64,000 nucleotides of DNA. It comes from Hyphomicrobium denitrificans ATCC 51888 (GTDB taxonomy: Bacteria; Pseudomonadota; Alphaproteobacteria; Rhizobiales; Hyphomicrobiaceae). The DNA lies in the NCBI RefSeq assembly GCF_000143145.1, contig NC_014313.1:2852001-2916000 (forward strand), given 5' to 3'. Position numbers and translations under genes: made by a program. The notes below the pieces were generated by a model. That model worked only from the letters and a program-made list of their open reading frames with translations. It made no database searches and had not been told where the DNA came from. Positions within the stretch are counted from its first letter, which is position 1. The number at the start of each line of letters is the position of its first letter. Of this stretch, positions 1-8,412 are shown one piece after another.

Positions 1-1103
1 ATGCGAACCGGCATATTTCCGCCGCCGGATTGATCGCGCCGCAGCTCTCAGCGCCGACACCCGAACCTCGGAGCCGCGAAATCTCGGCAGAGATTTCGGC
101 CGCAGAAGCGAAAGCGATCGCTCGCCCGTCAACGCCGAACATCCCGAAGCCTGTGCAGCAATCGACGCCGTTGCAGCAACTGCCGCAGCAGCAGCCGACC
201 GCTTTCCAAGCGGCTCCGCAGCAGCGCTATGCAGCACCCGCAAGCTCGGCTCCGGTGCCACCCGCGCCGCCGCTGCCGCCGTCGCGCGGTCCTGAAATTT
301 CTCAGGCGGCGACGCCGATGGCTCGTCAGCCGCTTGGCCAGCAGCGGCCGTCGGCTCCGCCGCCAGGACAACCCTCCGGCTATCAGCCCGAGCGTGCCCG
401 CGAACCGCAACGCCCAGCGGCATCGCAGACGCCGCCGCCTCCGATGTCCGGGGCACCGCGCAGCGGTGAGCAGGCGACGCAGATCCAGCAGTCGATCGCG
501 CGCATTCACGAGGCTTGCCAGGCCCCGGCGCTGGCACCGGCGGAGTATCGCGTGCTGTTCGACGTCATGGCGCAGGAAGTTACAGCTAACGGACTTCAGG
601 GCGCGCAGACGCTCGTCAACATCACCCAGCGGGCGCGCGAGTTCGGCCTCGACGTCAAGCGCGACGACCTGCGCTTCATCTACGACGTCGTCAGCGAGAG
701 CGATCCGTGGTTCGAGCAGGGAACGAGCGCGACGTTGTTCGCGAGCCGCTTCCGCAATTTCGTCGTTGCGCGCTGCCGGAGTCAGGGCTTGAGCCTTTCG
801 GCTGACGAACTCGATCTCGTCGAAGCGTGGTTCTCGGCGCCGCAGCCGCCGGCCGCGTCTCGCGCGTTGCCGTACGGCGGCCGTGGGACACAGGCTCAGG
901 CTCAGGCTCAGGCTCCGTCCGCCCCGGCGCCGAAGCCGCATGCTCCGGCACAGACCTCCGGCGAGCAATGGTGGAGCCTCGAAGAGGGCCGCCAGCACAT
1001 CGTCGAGCAGCGGGATGCGGAGCAGAAGGGGCTCAACCCCTATACGCAGAACCAGAACGAAGAAGAATTTCCGCGCATCGTGAGATCGCGCTTCCGGGGC
1101 TAG
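1..1103 (+). CDS. Proline/glutamine-rich protein of unknown function (5' end outside window)
   Basis: The frame is already open at the left edge, so the true start lies upstream; about 366 residues are visible. The first ~150 are low-complexity Pro/Gln/Ala sequence. A compact, predicted helical segment follows (about residues 155-268 counted from base 30) with conserved-looking hydrophobic spacing and the motif SDPWFEQG. Another disordered stretch containing four tandem GCTCAG hexamers (about 893-916) leads to a short charged C-terminus. No family recognised. The helical segment might be a nucleic-acid or protein interaction domain, but that is speculation. The gene converges on phaB and ends just before a bidirectional terminator. 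Confidence 0.6.
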   Translation, partial: ANRHISAAGLIAPQLSAPTPEPRSREISAEISAAEAKAIARPSTPNIPKPVQQSTPLQQLPQQQPTAFQAAPQQRYAAPASSAPVPPAPPLPPSRGPEISQAATPMARQPLGQQRPSAPPPGQPSGYQPERAREPQRPAASQTPPPPMSGAPRSGEQATQIQQSIARIHEACQAPALAPAEYRVLFDVMAQEVTANGLQGAQTLVNITQRAREFGLDVKRDDLRFIYDVVSESDPWFEQGTSATLFASRFRNFVVARCRSQGLSLSADELDLVEAWFSAPQPPAASRALPYGGRGTQAQAQAQAPSAPAPKPHAPAQTSGEQWWSLEEGRQHIVEQRDAEQKGLNPYTQNQNEEEFPRIVRSRFRG

Positions 1104-1145
1104 AGGAGCGCTTCGCTCAACTCGCCCGTCGAAATGCAGACATAA

Positions 1146-1175
1146 AAAATGGCCGCCTCGAAAGGCGGCCATTTT
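1146..1175. terminator. Bidirectional intrinsic terminator between the first gene and phaB
   Basis: A perfect 12-bp inverted repeat (arms 1146-1157 and 1164-1175) closes on a six-base loop and has A/T tracts on both sides, so each strand reads as a GC-rich hairpin followed by U residues. It lies between two converging genes. Confidence 0.88.
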
Positions 1176-1201
1176 AATTTAGTGCTCAGCGACGCGGACG
1201 A

Positions 1202-1927
1202 TCAGGCGAAGTACTGACCGCCGTTGGCCGAGAGCGTCGAACCGGTGATGAAGCCCGCTTCGTCGGACGCGAGGAACACGACAGCGCGTGCGATCTCGTT
1301 CGGCTCACCGAGGCGGCCGACGGGGATCTGCGGAAGGATCGCCTTGTCGAGCACGTCCTGCGGGATCGCCTTGACCATCTCGGTTGCGATGTAGCCAGGG
1401 CAGATCACGTTGACGGTGATGCCGGCGCGTGCGCCTTCCTGGGCCAGCGCCTTCGTGAAGCCGATGTCGCCCGCCTTCGATGCGGAATAGTTGACCTGGC
1501 CCATCTGGCCCTTCTGGCCGTTGATGGACGAAATGTTGATGACGCGGCCGAACTTGCGCGAGCGCATGCCTTCCCAGACCTGGCGCGTGACGTTGAACAG
1601 GCCATTGAGGTTCGTGCCGATGACTTCGTCCCACTGCTGCTTAGTCATCTTGTGGAACATCGTATCGCGCGTGATGCCGGCGTTGTTGACGAGCACCTCG
1701 ATGGGTCCGAGATCCTTTTCGATCTGCTTGACCGCTTTTTCCGTCGTTTCGTAGTTGCCGACGTCGAACTTGTAGACGGGGATGCCGGTCTCGGCCTGGA
1801 AAGCCTGAGCCGCAGCGTCGTTTCCTGCGTAGCTTGCCGCGACCCGATAGCCGCTATTCTTCAAGGCGATCGAGATCGCGTGCCCAATGCCGCGCGTGCC
1901 TCCGGTGACGAGGGCGACCCTTGCCAT
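1202..1927 (-). CDS. phaB: Acetoacetyl-CoA reductase (SDR family)
   Basis: NADPH-dependent reduction of acetoacetyl-CoA to (R)-3-hydroxybutyryl-CoA, the second step of polyhydroxybutyrate synthesis, cytoplasmic. The 241-residue length is normal for PhaB. The N-terminus has the Rossmann motif GGTRGIG, then NNAG near residue 85, and the catalytic Ser with the YSASK motif near 138-155. The ATG start is preceded by a good AGGGAGA ribosome site. It follows phaA by 86 bases on the same strand, and that spacer holds a strong hairpin. The neighbourhood (phaA, phaR) separates it from FabG-type reductases of similar sequence. Confidence 0.93.
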   Translation of the reverse strand: MARVALVTGGTRGIGHAISIALKNSGYRVAASYAGNDAAAQAFQAETGIPVYKFDVGNYETTEKAVKQIEKDLGPIEVLVNNAGITRDTMFHKMTKQQWDEVIGTNLNGLFNVTRQVWEGMRSRKFGRVINISSINGQKGQMGQVNYSASKAGDIGFTKALAQEGARAGITVNVICPGYIATEMVKAIPQDVLDKAILPQIPVGRLGEPNEIARAVVFLASDEAGFITGSTLSANGGQYFA

Positions 1928-1971
1928 ACTTTTTCTCCCTGGATTTTTTGTATCGGATGACTGTGAGAAGA

Positions 1972-2000
1972 CGCGGCCGGATCATAGCGATCCGGCCGCG
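1972..2000. repeat. 12-bp perfect inverted repeat between phaA and phaB
   Basis: Arms 1972-1983 and 1989-2000 pair perfectly around a five-base loop. The hairpin sits in the phaA-phaB spacer just past the phaA stop. No U-tract follows directly on the minus strand, so it looks more like an mRNA-stabilising or attenuating element than a classical terminator. Confidence 0.7.
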
Positions 2001-2013
2001 CATGAGACGTTAA

Positions 2014-3204
2014 TCAGTCGCGAGCGACGCACAGGGCGACGCCCATGCCGCCACCGATGCAAAGCGTGGCAAGGCCCTTCTTCGCATCGCGGCGCTGCAT
2101 TTCGAACAGAAGCGTGTTGAGGATGCGCGCGCCGGAAGCGCCGATCGGATGACCGATGGCAATCGCGCCGCCGTTGACGTTGACCTTCTCCGTATCCCAG
2201 CCGAGGCCTTTGTTGACGGCGAGCGCCTGCGCGGCGAACGCTTCGTTGGCTTCGATGAGATCGAGATCGGCGATCGTCCAGCCGGCTTTTTCGAGCGCCT
2301 TCTTAGAAGCCGAGATCGGGCCCGTGCCCATGATCGACGGATCGACGCCGGTCGTGGCCCACGACACGATGCGGGCAAGCGGCTTGATCCCGCGCTTCTT
2401 GGCTTCTTCGGCGGTCATCAGAACGACGACGGCTGCACCGTCATTGATGCCCGATGCGTTCGCGGCCGTAACCGTGCCTTCCTTCGGATCGAAGGCGGGG
2501 CGCAGCTTCGCGATGCTATCGATGGTCACGCCTTCCTTGATGTACTCGTCCTGATCGACGACGGTCTCGCCCTTCTTCGTCTTGATCGTGACGGGCGTGA
2601 TCTCGTCCTTGAACTTGCCAGCCTTGCGTGCGGCTTCGGCTTTGTTCTGCGAAGCGACGGCGAACTTGTCCTGATCTTCGCGCGTGATCTGCCACTGGCG
2701 CGCGACGTTCTCGGCCGTCGTGCCCATGTGGTAGTTGTTGAAGGCGTCCCAGAGGCCGTCCTTCACCATCGTGTCGATGAGCTTGAAGTCGCCCATCTTG
2801 GTACCATCGCGCATGTGTCCGGCGTGTGCCGACTGGCTCATGCTTTCCTGGCCGCCGGCGACGACGATCTTCGCGTCTCCGGTCTTGATCTGCTGCATGC
2901 CGAGCGCGACGGCGCGCAAGCCCGAACCGCAAATCTGATTGATGCTCCAAGCGGGAGAATCCACCGGCACGCCCGCGCCGACGGATGCCTGACGCGCGGG
3001 GCCTTGACCCTGAGCGGCCGTCAGAACCTGACCGAGGATGACCTCGGAAACGTCGCCGGGCTGAATATTGGCGCGCTTGAGGGCGGCCTTGATCGCGATT
3101 TCGCCGAGCTTGGAAGCCGGCAACGATGCGAGCGCGCCGTTGAACGAACCGACTGGCGTGCGGGCTGCGCTTGCAATCACAATCGTCGAAGAATCTTCGC
3201 TCAT
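2014..3204 (-). CDS. phaA: Acetyl-CoA acetyltransferase (beta-ketothiolase)
   Basis: Condenses two acetyl-CoA to acetoacetyl-CoA, the first step of polyhydroxybutyrate synthesis. The 396-residue protein is the usual thiolase length. It carries the nucleophile loop [12 protein letters not shown] (Cys near residue 89), the signature [10 protein letters not shown], the catalytic His in [11 protein letters not shown], and the second catalytic Cys in [10 protein letters not shown]. The frame is open 17 codons further upstream, but the start at 3204 is chosen because a strong GGGAGGGG ribosome site precedes it and thiolase homology begins there ([10 protein letters not shown]). Transcribed with phaB; phaR diverges upstream. 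Confidence 0.95.
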   Translation of the reverse strand: MSEDSSTIVIASAARTPVGSFNGALASLPASKLGEIAIKAALKRANIQPGDVSEVILGQVLTAAQGQGPARQASVGAGVPVDSPAWSINQICGSGLRAVALGMQQIKTGDAKIVVAGGQESMSQSAHAGHMRDGTKMGDFKLIDTMVKDGLWDAFNNYHMGTTAENVARQWQITREDQDKFAVASQNKAEAARKAGKFKDEITPVTIKTKKGETVVDQDEYIKEGVTIDSIAKLRPAFDPKEGTVTAANASGINDGAAVVVLMTAEEAKKRGIKPLARIVSWATTGVDPSIMGTGPISASKKALEKAGWTIADLDLIEANEAFAAQALAVNKGLGWDTEKVNVNGGAIAIGHPIGASGARILNTLLFEMQRRDAKKGLATLCIGGGMGVALCVARD

Positions 3205-3476
3205 AAGGCGGCCCCTCCCTGGGCAAACTTCTTTAATTTGTCGAATGTCTCGCACGACGCCGGAGCGTTCTTGGCATCAGGCAAAAGGCGAAGACACTTT
3301 GCAGTGCGGAGATATTTTCAGCAATTGCGACCTCTTGGCTAGACTGCCCAATCGTATTGCTCCGAGCCCGCCCAAAAGAGTGACAGAATCGGCTGGCGGG
3401 CGCCCCCCTCGGTGTGGTACGCTGCCGCAGTGCAGCAACAAGCGCCCAAACCATACGAGAAGAGAACGCTAACGCG

Positions 3477-4133
3477 ATGCTGAGCAACCCAGAACCTCAA
3501 ACCCAGGCTCCCAAACGCGAAGCCGTCGTCATCAAGAAGTACGCAAACCGGCGTCTATATAACACCGAGACGAGTACATACGTCACGCTCGAGGATCTCG
3601 CGAAGATGGTGCGCGGAGATCGTGACTTCGTGGTTTACGATGCCAAGAACGGCGACGACCTGACCCACGCTGTTCTTACCCAGATCATCGTCGAGCAGGA
3701 AAGCCGCGAGGGCGGACAGGCGCTGCTGCCAATTCCCTTCCTCCGCCAGCTCATTCGTTTTTACGATGACAGCATTGCGCGGATGGTGCCGAGCTACCTT
3801 CAGTTCAGCCTCGAGCATCTGGCGAAAGAGCAGGTGCGCTTCCGCGAGCAGTTCGCTTCGGCGTTCTCAAATCCCGCAGCCGCCTTCGAGTTCTATCAGC
3901 AGCAGGCGCGGCAGAACATGGCGATGTTCGAGCAGGCGATGTCGATGTGGGCCTCCTTCGGTTCGGCGGCGAGCGGACAACGCGGCGAAGGCAAATCGCC
4001 CGAGGCCGCACAGCCGCAGGCTCCGGCGCAAAGCGATGCTTCGACGGGAGGTCGCGACGAACTCAGCGAGCTGAAGTCGCAGCTTTCGGCCATGCAGCAG
4101 AAGATCGAGAAACTGTCTCAGTCGCGGCCCTAG
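3477..4133 (+). CDS. phaR: Polyhydroxyalkanoate synthesis repressor PhaR
   Basis: DNA-binding repressor that in related bacteria senses PHB granules and controls phasin and PHB genes. The N-terminal PHB-accumulation regulatory domain (residues ~20-80) is clear: IKKYANRRLYNTETSTYV, then a conserved VYDAKNGDDLT segment. The middle is helical, and the C-terminus is Gln/Ala-rich ending in a short coiled coil. The start at 3477 is preferred over an upstream in-frame codon because the conserved domain begins shortly after it and AGAAGAGAA lies upstream. 218 residues. It diverges from phaA across about 270 bases that should hold both promoters. Confidence 0.93.
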   Translation: MLSNPEPQTQAPKREAVVIKKYANRRLYNTETSTYVTLEDLAKMVRGDRDFVVYDAKNGDDLTHAVLTQIIVEQESREGGQALLPIPFLRQLIRFYDDSIARMVPSYLQFSLEHLAKEQVRFREQFASAFSNPAAAFEFYQQQARQNMAMFEQAMSMWASFGSAASGQRGEGKSPEAAQPQAPAQSDASTGGRDELSELKSQLSAMQQKIEKLSQSRP

Positions 4134-4165
4134 TTTCAGGGGTCGTCGATCGAGCAGACGGTCGT

Positions 4166-5923
4166 TCAAGGTTTCTTCGACACGTAGTCGGCGGCGTCGA
4201 TCGGGAGGCCGTAGTAGAACCCCTGCATGAAGTCGATGCCGGCGTCGGTCAGGTGCTTGACCGAGTGTTCGTCGCCGACCCATTCGGCGACCGTCTCCAT
4301 GCCGAAAATGCGCGCCAGATCGATCATCGTTTTGATGAAGATGCGGTCGCTGCTGTCGTTGGCGAGATTCTTTACGAAAACGCCGTCGATCTTGACGATG
4401 TCGACGTTGAGCAGCTTCAAGTTCTTGAATGACGTGTAACCGGCGCCGAAATCGTCGATCGCGACGCGGCAGCCGAATTCCTTCAGCGTGTCGACGAAGT
4501 TGATCGTCTGATCGAGGTCCTCGATCGCGACTGTTTCCGTGATTTCAACGATCAGTCGGCTGAGAATATCCTTGCGGCCATCGCTGAGGCGGCGCAGCGC
4601 TGCGATCCATTCCTTATCGGAGCAGGTCAATCCTGACACATTGAGCGAGAGCACCAGATCGTGATGCTTTTTCAGAAGCGCGATCGTCAGTTCCAGCGCT
4701 CGCCGATCGATCAAGCGCGATAATCCGAGTTGCTCGGCGACGGGGACGAATTCGCCCGCCGGAACGATCTGTCCGTCGGGCTTCTCCATGCGAAGCAGAC
4801 ACTCGTAGATTTCAGCCTTGCCGGACTTGGCGGACACCATCGGCTGCAGAACGAGGCGCATGCGGTTGTCGTCGAGCGCCTCGATGACGTTATTGGCGAT
4901 CGTCCTGTTACGGACGCGGACGCTTTCGCCGCCCGGCAGCGGTTCATAGAGCACGAAGCAATCGATCCGCTGCGAACGCGCCGCATCGAGCGCGCGAAGG
5001 GCAAAATTCACAGCGTCCTGGACCGAATTCGCCTGGTGCGGAATCACGACCGCGCCAATCGAAATCGTCGCCGACAGCTGGCCGGCCGATGTCTTGATCG
5101 TGGAGTCGCGGACCACTTTCAGGAAACGCTCGGCGGCAACGCGTAGCGCTTCGGGTCCGCATTTCATCATGATGATGCCGAACTTGTTCGACGCATAACG
5201 GCCGATGATGTCGCCGCCGCGCAGCTTGCCGCGAATGCGGCGCGCAACTTCGGAGATCGCTTCGTCGCCGGTCGCGATGCCGAAGGTATCGTTGATCACG
5301 GCGAGGTTATTCACCGACACCATCAAGAAGCCGCACGATTGCGGCTCGCGTTCGATACGGCCGAGAACGGAACCCAGCGCTTCGGTCAGGCGGATGCGGT
5401 TGAGCTGTCCGGTCAGCTCGTCGAAGTCGTTGCGGACAAGCTGGCGTTGCTGTTCGAGATAGTGATCGTCGATAATCCTGATCACGCCGCGGGCGTGAAT
5501 GGGATGGCCATCGGCGCCGGGCCACCAACGGCCATGATCTTCGACGCGGATCGTCTTCCAGCTTCGCGGGCCGCCTGGCGTGATGCGGTACTGAACACGA
5601 TAGGGCACGCCGCGAACGCGATCGGTTGCGACGCCGCCTGAAAAGACTTGCAGCCGATCCTTCAGGTTCTCCGGCGCGATGAGAGCATGGTAGGCTGCGC
5701 CGGTCGCGATTCTGGCGAGGTCACCGACGCCGAGGATCGCGGCAGCGTTGCTGCCCCACTCGATACGGCCGGAGACCAGGTTCCAGGCGTAAGCGGTTTC
5801 CTCAATAGATGAGAGGATGCCGACCAGGTCGAGATTGCCGGATTCTGTCAATGCTTCGCGCTTCTGATCCGCACCTGGATCAGCCACTTGCTCGTTCCCA
5901 GGGACGTTTGTCCGGGACGTCAA
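4166..5923 (-). CDS. PAS-GGDEF(degenerate)-EAL protein, probable c-di-GMP phosphodiesterase
   Basis: 585 residues with a PAS-like domain (~45-150), a GGDEF domain (~165-325) and an EAL domain (~340-580). The diguanylate cyclase signature is lost: GG(D/E)EF reads ASNKF at 244-248, so cyclase activity is unlikely. The EAL half keeps the expected acidic and basic residues: ECLLR (374-378), EITET, DDFGAGYTS (490-498), VKIDG and QGFYYG, so hydrolysis of c-di-GMP is likely. No membrane segment seen. Translation appears to start at TTG with GAGG eight bases upstream; no ATG lies near. It converges on phaR and stands alone. Confidence 0.87.
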   Translation of the reverse strand: MTSRTNVPGNEQVADPGADQKREALTESGNLDLVGILSSIEETAYAWNLVSGRIEWGSNAAAILGVGDLARIATGAAYHALIAPENLKDRLQVFSGGVATDRVRGVPYRVQYRITPGGPRSWKTIRVEDHGRWWPGADGHPIHARGVIRIIDDHYLEQQRQLVRNDFDELTGQLNRIRLTEALGSVLGRIEREPQSCGFLMVSVNNLAVINDTFGIATGDEAISEVARRIRGKLRGGDIIGRYASNKFGIIMMKCGPEALRVAAERFLKVVRDSTIKTSAGQLSATISIGAVVIPHQANSVQDAVNFALRALDAARSQRIDCFVLYEPLPGGESVRVRNRTIANNVIEALDDNRMRLVLQPMVSAKSGKAEIYECLLRMEKPDGQIVPAGEFVPVAEQLGLSRLIDRRALELTIALLKKHHDLVLSLNVSGLTCSDKEWIAALRRLSDGRKDILSRLIVEITETVAIEDLDQTINFVDTLKEFGCRVAIDDFGAGYTSFKNLKLLNVDIVKIDGVFVKNLANDSSDRIFIKTMIDLARIFGMETVAEWVGDEHSVKHLTDAGIDFMQGFYYGLPIDAADYVSKKP

Positions 5924-6105
5924 TTCTACAACCTCAAATCACGTCTTTCAGCGATCGGCACGCAAGCGTGGTCCAATATCGACGAATACTCTGCTGTAAA
6001 TCAGATTTCGCAATAGGCTGACCTAACAATGCCTGAAGCATTGTTCGAAATCAGACCGAATATCGCACGCGGAGCGCGCGGCCGTTCGAGGCCGCGCCGC
6101 GTCAA

Positions 6106-6510
6106 TTACTGGTCGGCGCCGATGTTGAGATCCCGGCGAGCGACACGAATACCGATGGTGTAACCGCCGATGACGTCGATCATCGTTGCGATCAGGATCA
6201 GGAAGAAAATGGACGTTGCCGCCTGTGGGATGGTCAGAAACTCGACGCCGACTGCAACAAACACGACCATCGAAAGCGCGTGATCGATCAGCGTCGACGT
6301 GGTCGTGAACGTGGATTTGACGATCTCGATGAAAAGCAGGATCAGCGTCGCGAGCAGAATGAAATCACCCCAGGTGAAAACCCACTCGCCGCCGCTCAAA
6401 AGCCGGAGATGAAAAATTTCTTTTGTCAGGGCTTCCAGTCCCATCGTCAAAACGATGGCGTTGTAGAGGACGAAAGCAAGGACCAAGAGCGGAATGGCTC
6501 TAACGGACAT
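6106..6510 (-). CDS. Small four-helix membrane protein, PsiE-like
   Basis: 134 residues with four hydrophobic segments (about 5-25, 45-65, 75-95 and 100-120). The overall pattern, including WGDFILLATLILLFIEIVKS and a basic C-terminal tail, recalls the phosphate-starvation-inducible PsiE family; the assignment rests on pattern only. An upstream in-frame codon would add 24 residues, but the start at 6510 has an excellent AGGAGA site at ideal spacing. It stands alone between rpmF and the EAL protein. The function is unknown even within the family. Confidence 0.7.
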   Translation of the reverse strand: MSVRAIPLLVLAFVLYNAIVLTMGLEALTKEIFHLRLLSGGEWVFTWGDFILLATLILLFIEIVKSTFTTTSTLIDHALSMVVFVAVGVEFLTIPQAATSIFFLILIATMIDVIGGYTIGIRVARRDLNIGADQ

Positions 6511-6605
6511 AAGTTTCTCCTGACAATATGATGCGCAAGCGCGCCCGGCTTTTTGGCACGCGCGCTGTGATTTGCCAAGCAAGCGCGCGTGTCAAAAATC
6601 AATAA

Positions 6606-6628
6606 GGCCGGCATCAAGGACGCCAGCC
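6606..6628 (-). terminator. rpmF intrinsic terminator
   Basis: Arms 6622-6628 and 6606-6612 form a 7-bp GC-rich stem (one G-U pair), followed on the minus strand by a T-rich run at 6594-6605. It lies about 30 bases past the rpmF stop codon. Confidence 0.7.
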
Positions 6629-6658
6629 TAGTCCAATTTAAGGCAACCGGAGAGATGC

Positions 6659-6844
6659 TTATTCGTCGGAAGCCGGCGGCAGGATCTGGCGGCCGCGGTA
6701 TTTGCCCGACTTGAGGTCGATGTGATGCGGGCGGCGACGCTCACCGCTGTCCTTGTCCTCGACGTAAGCCGGAGCCTTCAGGGCGTCATGCGAACGCCGC
6801 TGGCCCCGCTTCATCGGGGACGTCTTCTTGCGCGGAACTGCCAT
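6659..6844 (-). CDS. rpmF: 50S ribosomal protein L32
   Basis: 61 residues, the standard length for L32. The N-terminus [18 protein letters not shown] is diagnostic, followed by the basic segment ending in [16 protein letters not shown]. It lacks the zinc-binding cysteines of some L32 forms, as is usual in alphaproteobacteria. Structural protein of the large ribosomal subunit near the peptidyl-transferase region. Transcribed alone, with its own terminator downstream. About 200 bases upstream are non-coding and should contain a strong promoter. Confidence 0.97.
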   Translation of the reverse strand: MAVPRKKTSPMKRGQRRSHDALKAPAYVEDKDSGERRRPHHIDLKSGKYRGRQILPPASDE

Positions 6845-7047
6845 TGTATTGCTCCAAATTGCCCCCGCGCGAAAGCTGCGGAGCCGCCGGACACGCGGCG
6901 GGGATGCCGAACGCTATATTGATTGTGGATTAGCCTGGCAACGCCGGACTTGGGCGACGCTCAGAACCCAGGGCGCGGCTTATACGCAAATTAGACGAGA
7001 AATGCCAGTCCCCCTGTAAAATCCGGCCGAAAGGGCCAAAACAGGCG

Positions 7048-8358
7048 TCAGATGCGGCGTCTTGGCAGGACACAGCTCGTCTGAACGCTTGCGGCCGCGC
7101 GCATCCGCATCTGGATGATGCGGGCGAGGCGCTGCATGCCGGGGCCGGGTTTGGCGGGGTTGCGCATACGCGGGTTGGGAAGCGCCACGGCGAGGCGGGA
7201 GGCCTCCCCGGCGCTCAAGCTCCTCGCCGGCTTTCGAAAGCGGGCTTGCGCCGCCGCTTCAATCCCGAATATGCCGGGCCCCCACTCCGCGATGTTGAGG
7301 TAAACCTCCATGATCCGCCGCTTCGGCCAAAGCGTTTCCATGAGCAACGTCAGCGGCAGCTCGACGGCCTTGCGCATGTAGCTTCTGGACGACCAGAGGA
7401 AGAGATTTTTCACGACCTGCATCGAGATCGTACTGGCGCCACGCGCCGCGCCGCTTCCGACGTCCGAGACCGCTCCGGCGAGCGCTTCGAAGTCGATGCC
7501 GTGGTGATCGCAGAAGCGGCTGTCCTCGCTGGCCACGACGGCACGAATGACGTTGGGCGAGATCTCCTCGATCGGCACCCATGTGCTCTCGATCCGCTCC
7601 CCGGAAAGCCATTGCTGCAGCATCAGCATCGATCCCGGCGGATCGACGAAGCGGTAGGCGGCCATCAGCGTCAGCACGATGACGAGCCAGCCGATGACGA
7701 GCCACGCTGCAATCCGCAGCAGTCTACGAAAGAGAGAGCGAGGTGCAGGCTCACCGGTCGCCGCCGGAAAACCCGTATGTCCTGCGCTTCCGTCAGCCCT
7801 GCCGGCAAAATCGGCTTGCAGCCCGGGGAAGGCGGCGTCCGGACGACGGGACGGCATTTCGAGCCTGGGTGCGCCGGGAATGAGGCTCCCGAGGTTCGGC
7901 GGCGGGGCGACGCTGGGTTCGGAAATCGGTTGCGGAGGTTCGTCCGGTTTCGGCGCGGGTTCTGGTTCTGGTGCTGCGACAGCCGTCAGCGAGCGGGCGG
8001 CGGCTTCCGCGTCGATGTCAGAGAACAGGGTATCGACGGGAAACTTCTGCTCGGCATCCGGAGCCGGCGGCAAAGGCGGCGGGCTCTCGATGGGCTCAAA
8101 CGCGGGGCCGGAACGCTGAAAAAAACGTGCCGGCATCGGCACCGGCACGGCGATGTCAGCTTGCGGGTCCGGGCGCGACGGAGTTCGAAACGCCAGAGGC
8201 GGCAAGGGTCGCGGGGGAATGAGCTGCGCCTGTTCGTATCGGGAGTCCGTGTGCACCCGCGCGAGCACCTCAACCGCCGACGCAAGCAGCCGATCCTCCG
8301 CCGAGGTTTCGACAGGCGGCGCGGCAGTTCGCTCTGATGTCTCCTGCGACCGATCCAT
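7048..8358 (-). CDS. mtgA: Monofunctional peptidoglycan glycosyltransferase with long Pro-rich cytoplasmic extension
   Basis: Polymerises lipid II into glycan strands on the outer face of the inner membrane (GT51 family). The order is a ~214-residue Pro/Ala-rich N-terminal region, one transmembrane helix (~215-237), and the GT51 domain. Motifs are EDSRFCDHHG (catalytic Glu), GASTISMQ, RKAVELPLTLLMETLWPKRR and EVYLNIAEWGPG. No transpeptidase domain follows, so it is MtgA rather than a class A PBP. Typical MtgA is ~230 residues; this one is 436 because of the extension. The start at 8358 is a choice; another in-frame ATG lies at 8406. Neither has a strong ribosome site. Confidence 0.88.
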   Translation of the reverse strand: MDRSQETSERTAAPPVETSAEDRLLASAVEVLARVHTDSRYEQAQLIPPRPLPPLAFRTPSRPDPQADIAVPVPMPARFFQRSGPAFEPIESPPPLPPAPDAEQKFPVDTLFSDIDAEAAARSLTAVAAPEPEPAPKPDEPPQPISEPSVAPPPNLGSLIPGAPRLEMPSRRPDAAFPGLQADFAGRADGSAGHTGFPAATGEPAPRSLFRRLLRIAAWLVIGWLVIVLTLMAAYRFVDPPGSMLMLQQWLSGERIESTWVPIEEISPNVIRAVVASEDSRFCDHHGIDFEALAGAVSDVGSGAARGASTISMQVVKNLFLWSSRSYMRKAVELPLTLLMETLWPKRRIMEVYLNIAEWGPGIFGIEAAAQARFRKPARSLSAGEASRLAVALPNPRMRNPAKPGPGMQRLARIIQMRMRAAASVQTSCVLPRRRI

Positions 8359-8412
8359 GCTTTGCTTATTCTGATTGCAGTGCGATACCGCGACGGCCGG
8401 TAACATCGAACA

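Noticed and set aside
892..916. Tandem hexamers considered as a CRISPR or mobile-element repeat
   Set aside because: Only a short in-frame coding repeat of Ala-Gln; no spacers or terminal repeats.
129..1172. Long minus-strand open frame opposite the first gene
   Set aside because: Arg/Leu-rich composition typical of an antisense shadow in high-GC DNA; it runs through the bidirectional terminator and has no ribosome site.
2149..3342. Plus-strand open frame of 397 codons opposite phaA
   Set aside because: phaA has decisive thiolase motifs; the opposite frame is low-similarity Arg/Asp-rich sequence without a start signal.
7246..8337. Plus-strand open frame of 363 codons opposite mtgA
   Set aside because: Arg-rich shadow; the GT51 motifs on the minus strand identify the real gene.
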